Assembly (NCBI GenBank): GCA_049521915.1
Contig: JBEKOI010000128.1
Span: forward strand, 1 to 10,628
DNA length: 10,628 nucleotides
Direction of reading: 5' to 3'
Origin: Bog-756 sp049521915
Lineage (GTDB): Bacteria > Actinomycetota > Acidimicrobiia > Acidimicrobiales > RAAP-2
Shown: in pieces, positions 1-7,168 of the stretch
Numbering within the stretch: position 1 is the stretch's first letter
Layout: each line of letters opens with the position of its first letter
The notes under the pieces: generated by a model
What the model was told of the DNA's origin: nothing
Database searches by the model: none
Seen by the model: only the letters and a program-made list of their open reading frames with translations
Program-made: the position numbers and the translations under genes

Positions 1-173
1 CTGGGGCTTCATCTTCGAGGACCACCACAGGTAGTAGGAGCCGGGGAACAGCCCGAGCAACGCCGAGCCGATCAACATCAGGAATCCGCCGTCCTCGTAG
101 CTGGTGAACCAGTAGACGAGGCCGATGACGGCGAAGAACACGCCGATGCCGGCGAGGAACAATCCGTAGACCT

Positions 174-177
<4 letters not shown>
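1..177 (-). CDS. ctaF: Cytochrome c oxidase subunit IV, actinobacterial type (partial, 3' end outside window)
   Basis: Small membrane subunit of the aa3-type cytochrome c oxidase; in actinobacteria it sits directly after subunit I. The visible 59 residues start VKVYGLFLAGIGVFF and form two hydrophobic segments (about residues 3-24 and 32-50) joined by a short polar turn (SYEDGG). The visible part ends in WWSSKMKPQ at the window edge, so the C-terminus is missing. The start is a GTG at 177-175 overlapping the ctaD stop TGA (176-174) as GTGA, with a purine-rich AGGTAGGGG upstream inside the end of ctaD, so translation is probably coupled to ctaD. The assignment rests on position, size and topology, since this subunit has little conserved sequence. 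An unrelated two-helix protein is possible but unlikely here. Confidence 0.87.
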
Positions 178-1942
<1,765 letters not shown>

Positions 1943-1946
<4 letters not shown>

Positions 1947-2941
1947 TGATCTCCCTTTGCCTGCGAGGGTGTGTTGTAGCCACTTCCGTTGGTGATGTGG
2001 GTGTCGATGGGCGGATTGTCCTGCGCAGAGGAACCCGACCGCGACAGGGTGTGCCCGCTGGCTGTCTCGCTCTTGGCCCATCGGGCGAACGCCGCCGGGC
2101 TGACCGCCCGCACCGTGAACAGCATCTCGGAGTGGTAGAGGCCGCAGATCTGGGTGCACTGGCCGTTGTAGGTACCGGGGTTGATCACGTTGAGGTCGAA
2201 GTAGTTGCGCACTCCGGGGAGGGCATAGCGGCTGAAGTTGAAGTCCCGCACGTAGAAGCCGTGGATGACGTCGTCCGACACCAGTTCGATCTGTACGGTC
2301 TGGCCCACCGGGACCACCATCTGCGGTCCGTGGTTGCCGGGTCCGTTGGTCGTCTCGCCGGCCACGCCCACGTTGAGGTCGGGATAGTCGAACCGCCAGC
2401 CCCACTGGAATGCGGTCACTTTGATTTCGACCACCGGTTTTCCGGTGGAGGTGAAGGTGGCGTTGACCGGTTGGACGGCGTCGACGTTGTTCTCGGTGAG
2501 CACGGTGAAGGCGAACAGGAATCCGACGATGACCACCGGGATCGCGGTGTAGAGGATTTCGATGGGGACGTTCTCGTGGAACTGCCGCGGCATCTCGTCG
2601 GAGCGCCTCCGGTAGCGGATGATGGTCCACAGGATCAGCAGGCCAACCGCACCGCCGACGATGATGCCCGTGGTCATCATGCCCGAGTAGAGCTTGAAGG
2701 TCTCCTGCCCCTGCTTGGTGGCACCTCTGCTGGCGCCGTAGGTCGGATAGGCGTTGCACCCGGCCAGCACCAAGGGTGCCCCGATGGCCAGCAATGCGCC
2801 CCGGCGCCGCCACCGACGACCCCGTCCGGGTCGCCCGGGAGGCACGGGAGCGGGGCTCGACCCCGGCTCGCCGACGGGTCCTGACACGGTCGATTCGGCA
2901 CCGCGCTGCGGGAGTGGAGAGCCGGTTGTGAATGCGTTCAC
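1943..2941 (-). CDS. ctaC: Cytochrome c oxidase subunit II (CuA subunit, lipoprotein)
   Basis: Takes electrons from cytochrome c at its binuclear CuA centre and passes them to CtaD. With the GTG at 2941 it is 332 aa: a basic N-tail, a signal peptide ending in lipobox LVLAGC (Cys62), two membrane helices (about 88-108 and 127-148), then the extracytoplasmic cupredoxin domain. CuA ligands visible are His227 (DVIHGF), Cys262, Cys266, His270 and Met273. The position between the cysteines that is usually Glu is Gln264 (QCTQIC). The aromatic FQWGW motif of the electron-entry region is at 179-183. The start is uncertain: no good ribosome-binding site precedes any candidate. GTG at 2845 would give a normal 29-residue signal peptide, and GTG at 2887 is also in frame. 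GTG at 2962 lies 7 nt after a -10-like TAATTC (2975-2970) and could be leaderless. The stop overlaps the ctaD start. Confidence 0.94.
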
Positions 2942-3053
2942 GGCGATGACACTAGTGGGCACGGGAGCAGAATTAGAAGTTGAGCGGCAGCCTCCCTTGA
3001 GCCGAGCAAATTCCCAGTTCAGGAAGGTGCCATCCAGGCCCGATGGGCGATGG

Positions 3054-4406
3054 TCACGGTGAGCGGTCGCCGCTGTCGTTCCCCGACTCGCGCGCAGCCC
3101 ACGAAAACACCCCGTGGGCCATGGTCGAAGAAGCGGAATCGGCCCGTCGGGTGAACACCGTGCGCCGGACGAGCTGCACCCCTGGGTCGTCGGGCGCGGC
3201 CAGCCAGGCCAGCTCAGCCAGGTGCCCGGCCAGGCGCAGGGCGGCATCGTCGGGGCCGGGACCAGGGCTGTTGCTCCCTGCGGGGCCCGGCGCGTGCTCG
3301 TTCCCGCCTGCGAGGGCCAGGGCCCGGTCGGCCAGCACCCCGGCTCCTCCGGCCAGATCGGCCAGCTCGACGGCGAGCGAGCGCTCAGGAGCCGGCTTGA
3401 GCGTGGCCGGGTTGCCGTCCCACCACCCGCCGTACAGGCGCCACACGGTCCGAACGATGAACTCGGGCTCGTCGTAGACCGGTTTGAGGTAGGGCCGTTC
3501 CATCAGCCTGGCCGGGGGGACGACGGTGTGGATGACCTCGTCGAGGCGGGCACCGCCGTTCATGAGGGCCAGCGTCTGCTCCACCAGTGACTCGAGGAGC
3601 TCCGCGGTGTCGGTCAGGGCCTGACGAACCCGGTCGGACCCGACCACGGGGTAGCCGTGTCCGGGGAGGAGCACCTCGGGACCGCCTCCGGGGGAGTCGA
3701 AGAGCGCGAGCATGCGGCGCAGGGCATCCGCCCACTCGGCCGGGTAGCGCTGGACCTTCTGGGGATTGCCGGCATTGGGGGACGCCCAGATGAACAGATC
3801 TCCGCAACACAGGACCCGGGACTCGGGAAACCACGTCCAGGTGTGATCGTCGGTCTCCCCTCTGGCGTGATGGAGTTCCACCCGCTTCCCCCCGATGTCG
3901 AGATCGAGCCGGTCGGCGTAGGTGCGATCGGGATAGCGGTAGTCGGTGGGCCATTCCAGCGAGTCGATGTTGAACTGCCGACGATTGATGATGCCGTTGT
4001 ACCCGGCAGTCAGGATGTAGCGGTCGAAGCGGGCGGGCAGCGCTTCGTGAGCCACCACGACCGGTTCGGGCCATCCGGCCCCGGTGGATTCCGCCGCCCA
4101 CACCGGCACCCCGAAGACATGATCGATGTGCCCGTGGGAGTAGATCGCGGTGTTGAGACGATCCTGAGACCAGGTGCGGATGGTGCGGTGAACATCGGCC
4201 GCGGTGAGGGCACTCCCGGTATCCACCAGCAGGAGACCGTCGGCGGTGCTCACAGCCGACACATTGGCGAATGAGGGGACGAAGGCCACCCCGTCGGCCA
4301 CTTCGGCGAGTCCGGTCGACGGTCGCAGGGGGTGGAACTCCGATGTGGAGATCTCCCCGTTCCAGAGCCTCTCGGCTATCGCCAACACGTCATGGGCGTC
4401 GGGCAA
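3054..4406 (-). CDS. Metallo-beta-lactamase-fold hydrolase, alkylsulfatase-like
   Basis: Predicted zinc hydrolase of 450 aa. The N-terminal half (about 40-255) is a metallo-beta-lactamase domain with SHGHIDHVFG (His91, His93, Asp95, His96), GETDDHTW (about 183-190), CCGD (Asp203) and PGHG (His250). The part from about 255 to 410 resembles the alkylsulfatase dimerisation domain, with the characteristic YDEPEFIVRTVWRLYGGWWD stretch (311-330) and NPATLKPAP. BDS1/SdsA-type alkylsulfatases are longer (about 650 aa) and carry a C-terminal SCP2-like domain, which is absent here, so the substrate cannot be assumed to be an alkyl sulfate. No clear signal peptide is seen, suggesting a cytoplasmic enzyme. 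The start is a TTG at 4406-4404, chosen because AGGGGGA lies 6 nt upstream. It lies 112 bp upstream of ctaC on the same strand, so read-through into the oxidase genes is possible. Confidence 0.88.
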   Translation of the reverse strand: MPDAHDVLAIAERLWNGEISTSEFHPLRPSTGLAEVADGVAFVPSFANVSAVSTADGLLLVDTGSALTAADVHRTIRTWSQDRLNTAIYSHGHIDHVFGVPVWAAESTGAGWPEPVVVAHEALPARFDRYILTAGYNGIINRRQFNIDSLEWPTDYRYPDRTYADRLDLDIGGKRVELHHARGETDDHTWTWFPESRVLCCGDLFIWASPNAGNPQKVQRYPAEWADALRRMLALFDSPGGGPEVLLPGHGYPVVGSDRVRQALTDTAELLESLVEQTLALMNGGARLDEVIHTVVPPARLMERPYLKPVYDEPEFIVRTVWRLYGGWWDGNPATLKPAPERSLAVELADLAGGAGVLADRALALAGGNEHAPGPAGSNSPGPGPDDAALRLAGHLAELAWLAAPDDPGVQLVRRTVFTRRADSASSTMAHGVFSWAARESGNDSGDRSP

Positions 4407-4412
4407 TGACGG

Positions 4413-4421
4413 TCCCCCTTT
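4413..4421 (-). promoter_or_regulatory. Ribosome-binding site deciding the TTG start
   Basis: On the minus strand AAAGGGGGA is followed by CCGTCA and then TTG. This is the only strong ribosome-binding site near the 5' end of the metallo-hydrolase gene and it supports the rare TTG start at 4406. No ATG is available in frame nearby. Confidence 0.6.
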
Positions 4422-4432
4422 CGCCCCGGGTG

Positions 4433-4438
4433 AAATCT
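4433..4438 (-). promoter_or_regulatory. Candidate -10 element for the metallo-hydrolase gene
   Basis: Minus strand TAGATT matches the actinobacterial TANNNT -10 pattern. It would start transcription around 4426, giving a leader of about 20 nt that contains the ribosome-binding site. No convincing -35 is seen. If real, this promoter might also feed ctaC-ctaD-ctaF. Confidence 0.35.
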
Positions 4439-4494
4439 AGCCCCGGCCGGCGGCTCCCCTGCCTGTCATGGCGGAGTGTCGGCGTCGCACGGGG

Positions 4495-4506
4495 GTCCGG
4501 CCGGAC
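4495..4506. repeat. Perfect 12-bp palindrome upstream of the metallo-hydrolase gene
   Basis: GTCCGGCCGGAC is a perfect 12-bp palindrome in the 166-bp spacer between the membrane-protein gene (stop at 4573) and the metallo-hydrolase gene. It lies about 60 bp upstream of the proposed -10 and could be an operator. In such GC-rich DNA a chance palindrome is also plausible. Confidence 0.4.
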
Positions 4507-4520
4507 GCACCAGCTCGTCG

Positions 4521-4552
4521 GGCAGGATGCAGCCGGTCTGGCGGGATGCAGC
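4521..4552. repeat. Pair of 13-bp direct repeats in the spacer
   Basis: GGCAGGATGCAGC (4521-4533) and GGCGGGATGCAGC (4540-4552) match at 12 of 13 bases, with starts 19 bp apart. They are in the spacer just after the stop of the membrane-protein gene. The role is unknown; a regulator-binding site is possible. Confidence 0.5.
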
Positions 4553-4572
4553 GGCCCGGTCCGTCAGTCCGA

Positions 4573-5337
4573 TCAGCGGGCGGAGTCGTCGGGAGGCATG
4601 AGCCGGGAGGACACCCGCCCGGCCAACTTGCCGATCTCCCTGATGGTGCGCTTGACCTGCACCTCAGCCTCGGGCCGGTAATTGCTCACGACCTGTTTTC
4701 CGGAGGCGACTGCTGCACCGCTCGCCCGGCCCGCCCACCGGGCCGCGGCTCCGGGGGTGGTCGGAGCTGTCGTTGGGCGGCCACTGCTCGAGCCGGGGCC
4801 CCTATCCGTGCCCGTCCCCGCACCCGTGCCCGCGCCCGTCCCCGCGCCTCCACCAATGCCGCCGTCTCCGACCCCTGCGTCAATGACGGTCGCCGTCGTG
4901 TCGATCACCGGGGAACCGTGAGGCGCGCCCGGACGGACGGCCCGGTGCGCATCGCCGGTCCGGGTCAGGGTGGCCACGCGGAACAGGCCGACGGCTCCGA
5001 ATTCGACCACGATGATTCCTGCGATGTCTGGACGAAGGGCGGGCATGAAGGGAGCCAGCGCGATGACGGCGGACAGCGCCATGGCGAGGAACAGATGGAG
5101 TCGTTGGCCGCAGATCCGGAAGATCCCGAGCGGACCCTGTGCCGTCACGGCCAATGCGAACAGGGCGATGGCGCTTCCGACCAGCAGGCCGCCGTTGGCG
5201 ACGTGGACGGAGATGTCCGCGAATATCAGGGCCACCACGACCTCGGTGGCCTGGATGCCCCAGAACGGCAGCCACCGCCGCCCCTGGGTTCGGCCACCGA
5301 CCGGGGCCAGTGGCTCCGGACCGATCCCCTCGCTCAT
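4573..5337 (-). CDS. Unrecognised integral membrane protein with Gly/Thr-rich tail
   Basis: I do not recognise this 254-aa protein. Residues 27-123 hold about four hydrophobic segments (about 30-46, 50-67, 82-101, 106-122) with few charges, so it is an inner-membrane protein. Residues 153-195 are a flexible Gly/Thr/Ala linker with a GT/GA dipeptide repeat. The C-terminus (about 212-254) is a basic amphipathic stretch containing KQVVSNYRPEAEVQVKRTIR. The start is the ATG at 5337-5335, 19 bp after the tatA stop. It lacks a clear ribosome-binding site and may depend on translation of tatA. The longer open frame upstream overlaps tatA and reads as low-complexity Arg/Pro/Ser, so it was rejected. 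Co-transcription with tatA is likely. A role in export or in the respiratory membrane is conjecture. Confidence 0.75.
   Translation of the reverse strand: MSEGIGPEPLAPVGGRTQGRRWLPFWGIQATEVVVALIFADISVHVANGGLLVGSAIALFALAVTAQGPLGIFRICGQRLHLFLAMALSAVIALAPFMPALRPDIAGIIVVEFGAVGLFRVATLTRTGDAHRAVRPGAPHGSPVIDTTATVIDAGVGDGGIGGGAGTGAGTGAGTGTDRGPGSSSGRPTTAPTTPGAAARWAGRASGAAVASGKQVVSNYRPEAEVQVKRTIREIGKLAGRVSSRLMPPDDSAR
4808..4849. repeat. In-frame 6-bp tandem repeat coding for alternating Gly-Thr/Ala
   Basis: Seven degenerate 6-bp units (GTGCCC, GTCCCC, GCACCC and variants) lie inside the membrane-protein gene. On the coding strand they encode alternating Gly and Thr/Ala, forming the flexible linker near residues 163-177. 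Six bases preserve the frame when copies change. Confidence 0.7.
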
Positions 5338-5356
5338 CGGCTTGGCACCGGAGGGA

Positions 5357-5656
5357 TCAGGAAGTGGGGCCCGAGGAGCCGTCGCCGTTCGACTCGACGG
5401 GGGTCGAGGTCTGGACCGGAGGCGTGATGGCGGCTGGAGGTGTGGCTTGGGCCACCGAATTGGTCCCCCCGGACTTGGTGCCGGCCCCATCGTCGGATCC
5501 GCCTTCTTCGAGACCCTTCTTGAACTCCTTCTGGGCCGAACCCAGGGACCGGGCCAACTTGGGGATCTGCGTGGAGCCGAACAAGACCAGTGCAACAACA
5601 ATCAAGACGATGATGCCTTGTTCGCCGAAGAGGTCGGCTGGCGGGCTGAAATGCAT
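5357..5656 (-). CDS. tatA: Twin-arginine translocase subunit TatA
   Basis: Pore or membrane-weakening component of the Tat system, which exports folded, often cofactor-bearing proteins across the cytoplasmic membrane. The protein is 99 aa: a short N-terminus, one hydrophobic helix (about 14-26, IIVLIVVALVLFG), the conserved FG hinge (26-27), then the amphipathic helix with IPKLARSLGSAQKEFKKGL (31-49), followed by an unstructured Gly/Pro/Thr tail. The polar Glu12/Gln13 just before the helix matches the conserved polar residue of TatA. Length and tail fit TatA better than TatB, though TatB is not excluded. The start ATG (5656-5654) has AAGGGAG about 8 nt upstream, and a promoter-like TAACCT lies further up. 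The next gene begins 19 bp downstream. Tat exports the Rieske protein in many actinobacteria, which would suit nearby oxidase genes. Confidence 0.93.
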   Translation of the reverse strand: MHFSPPADLFGEQGIIVLIVVALVLFGSTQIPKLARSLGSAQKEFKKGLEEGGSDDGAGTKSGGTNSVAQATPPAAITPPVQTSTPVESNGDGSSGPTS

Positions 5657-5686
5657 GACGGTGTCTCCCTTGTTGGATGCGAGTAC

Positions 5687-5699
5687 CAGGTTAGACCTG
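5687..5699 (-). promoter_or_regulatory. Candidate tatA promoter -10 within an inverted repeat
   Basis: Minus-strand TAACCT (5693-5688) fits TANNNT and would start transcription near 5681, leaving a leader of about 25 nt with a good ribosome-binding site before the tatA ATG. The -10 lies inside the inverted repeat CAGGT-TAG-ACCTG (5687-5699), a layout expected of a repressor site. A -35 is not clear. A further 10-bp palindrome, GCTGCGCAGC, is at 5713-5722. Confidence 0.4.
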
Positions 5700-5767
5700 T
5701 CCGGTCCGCGTCGCTGCGCAGCAGCTACCGGGGTGTTCGGCGCCGCAACGGCGGCCGGACGAGCGCG

Positions 5768-6217
5768 TCATCCGGCCAGGAACACCCCCAGGCAGAGGGC
5801 GGCTACCGAGGCCAAGGCCCCGACCGCGCCCCAGATGGCCGTTCCCCGCTTCGTCGCGGCCCGCTGGTGGAGGAACACTGCCACTCCGGCGACGACAACC
5901 ACCACGATCTTGATGATGAGGACGGTTTTCCAGGCTGACGATGCATCCTTGACCGTCAGGGCACTGATGTTCCAGAACCCGGTGATCACCAGCACGGCAT
6001 AGGCCGGCCACAGAAGCCGTCCGAGAGCCTGGCCCACCTTCTTCGGTGCGTCCTCCCCGAACGAGCGGACGGTGGGGAGCAGGCCGACCACGGTGAACTG
6101 CCCGCCCACCCAGATCGTGGCCGCCAGTACGTGCAGGATGAGGCGGAAGCCGCCGATCCCGTCCGAGAGGGAAGGCGCAGTACTGGCGACATGGGTCACG
6201 CTGCCGGCAATGTTCAT
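5768..6217 (-). CDS. CopD-like four-helix membrane protein
   Basis: A 149-aa integral membrane protein with four hydrophobic helices (about 23-50, 68-88, 97-117, 127-148). The first contains LHVLAATIWVGGQF, close to the HxLAAxxWxGG motif of the CopD/copper-export membrane domain. The second has ITGFWN, and His117 ends the third helix. His29 and His117 could bind copper or heme, but this is inference. Classic CopD is much longer (about 300 aa or more), so this is a stand-alone short form. The start is the ATG at 6217-6215, preceded by a weak GGGAA. The next gene, tatA, is 111 bp downstream with its own candidate promoter. Being near cta genes, a role in copper or heme supply to the oxidase is possible but unproven. 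Confidence 0.75.
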   Translation of the reverse strand: MNIAGSVTHVASTAPSLSDGIGGFRLILHVLAATIWVGGQFTVVGLLPTVRSFGEDAPKKVGQALGRLLWPAYAVLVITGFWNISALTVKDASSAWKTVLIIKIVVVVVAGVAVFLHQRAATKRGTAIWGAVGALASVAALCLGVFLAG

Positions 6218-6253
6218 GTCTGTTCCCGTCGATTCTGGTGTCGGCGTGTCTCG

Positions 6254-6371
6254 CCGGCCCGTTGTATCCGGCCCTCTCCGGCCCTGGCCCTCCCCGGCCC
6301 GTCAGCCCTGGCCCTCCCCGGGCCGTCAGCCCCGGCCCGTCGTATCCGGCCGGCCCCGGGCCGTCAGCCCC
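6254..6371. repeat. GC-rich intergenic repeat array (24-bp tandem and 18-bp dispersed units)
   Basis: The 160-bp spacer between the crotonase gene and the CopD-like gene is made of related pieces. Two adjacent 24-bp units (6282-6305 and 6306-6329, beginning CCCTGGCCCTCCCCGG) differ at one base. An 18-bp element (CCGGCCCGTTGTATCCGG at 6254-6271) recurs at 6332-6349 with one change (CGT for TGT). The piece GGGCCGTCAGCCCC occurs again at about 6358-6371, ending close to the crotonase stop. GGCCCCGGGCC (6352-6362) can form a hairpin. No T-run follows, so a classical terminator is not supported. Confidence 0.75.
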
Positions 6372-6377
6372 GCCGGC

Positions 6378-7148
6378 CTACTTGCCCGACCAGTTGGGCT
6401 TGCGCTTCTCGGCGAAGGCGATCGGACCCTCCCTGGCGTCGGCCGATCCGAACACCTCGGGCACGGCGGCGTTGTTGATGCCCCATCCGTCGGCGTCGGG
6501 CAACTCACCCGCCTCCTTCATGACCCGCTTCGAGGTGCGCACAGCCAAAGGAGCGTTGTCGGCGATCGTTGTGGCCAGCGCCATGGCCTCTTCCATCAGT
6601 TTGTCCGCCGGCACGACCCGGTTGATCAGTCCCAATTCGAGAGCGCGCCGCGCGTCGATCGGGTCACCGGTCAGGGCCAGTTCGAGGGCGATGGCCGGGG
6701 GGATCCGCTTCGGCAGGCGGATCAGACCTCCCGCCGCGGCCATGAGTCCGCGCTTGACCTCGGGGATCCCGAACTTGGCCTCCTCGACGGCCACCACCAG
6801 GTCACATGAGAGCATGATCTCGCACCCGCCCGCCAGTGCCGACCCGTTGACGGCGGCGATGAGTGGCTTGGGGAAGTCGCGCTGGGCGATGCCACCGAAC
6901 CCACCCTTGGCCCCCATGATGTCCGCGGCCTCGCCGGCCGTGAACGCCTTGAGGTCCATGCCCGCGCTGAAGGCCTTGTCCCCGGCGCCGGTGACGATGA
7001 CCACCCAGCAGTCGTCGTCGGCCTCGAGCTCGTCGAATGCGGCGGCGAAGGCCAGCGAGACCGCCCCGTTGATGGCGTTCCGGGCCTCGGGCCGGTTGAT
7101 GGTGAGGATCTCGACATGACCCCGTCGCTCGCGTTCTAGTTCGGACAT
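6378..7148 (-). CDS. Enoyl-CoA hydratase/isomerase (crotonase) family protein
   Basis: Cytoplasmic acyl-CoA enzyme of the crotonase fold, 256 aa, the family's usual length. Motifs in order: NRPEARNAI (18-26), the first oxyanion-hole loop KAFSAGMDLKAF (58-69), the second ALAGGCE (104-110), FGIPEV (126-131), and the GGLIRLP turn. Both catalytic glutamates of enoyl-CoA hydratase appear to be present (Glu110 and Glu130), so hydration of 2-enoyl-CoA is likely, though the acyl chain is unknown. I chose ATG 7148 because GGGAGA lies about 8 nt upstream. A TTG at 7172 in the same frame would add 8 residues and overlap the thiolase-like stop as TTGA, so either is possible. It is adjacent to the thiolase-like gene (20 bp gap) and probably co-transcribed, suggesting a shared lipid or acyl-CoA pathway. 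Confidence 0.93.
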   Translation of the reverse strand: MSELERERRGHVEILTINRPEARNAINGAVSLAFAAAFDELEADDDCWVVIVTGAGDKAFSAGMDLKAFTAGEAADIMGAKGGFGGIAQRDFPKPLIAAVNGSALAGGCEIMLSCDLVVAVEEAKFGIPEVKRGLMAAAGGLIRLPKRIPPAIALELALTGDPIDARRALELGLINRVVPADKLMEEAMALATTIADNAPLAVRTSKRVMKEAGELPDADGWGINNAAVPEVFGSADAREGPIAFAEKRKPNWSGK

Positions 7149-7168
7149 GGCGGGTCTCCCGTGCTCGC

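Noticed and set aside
1947..2813. Upstream extension of the ctaD frame beyond ATG 1946
   Set aside because: It lies over ctaC, is His/Arg/Pro-rich and unlike any subunit I N-terminus, and the ATGA overlap marks the real start.
3054..4406. True beta-lactamase (resistance) reading of the metallo-hydrolase
   Set aside because: The alkylsulfatase-type dimerisation segment and 450-aa length fit the BDS1-like family, not class B beta-lactamases.
6254..6371. CRISPR array or classical terminator in the intergenic repeats
   Set aside because: Units abut without uniform spacers and differ in length. Hairpins lack a following T-run.
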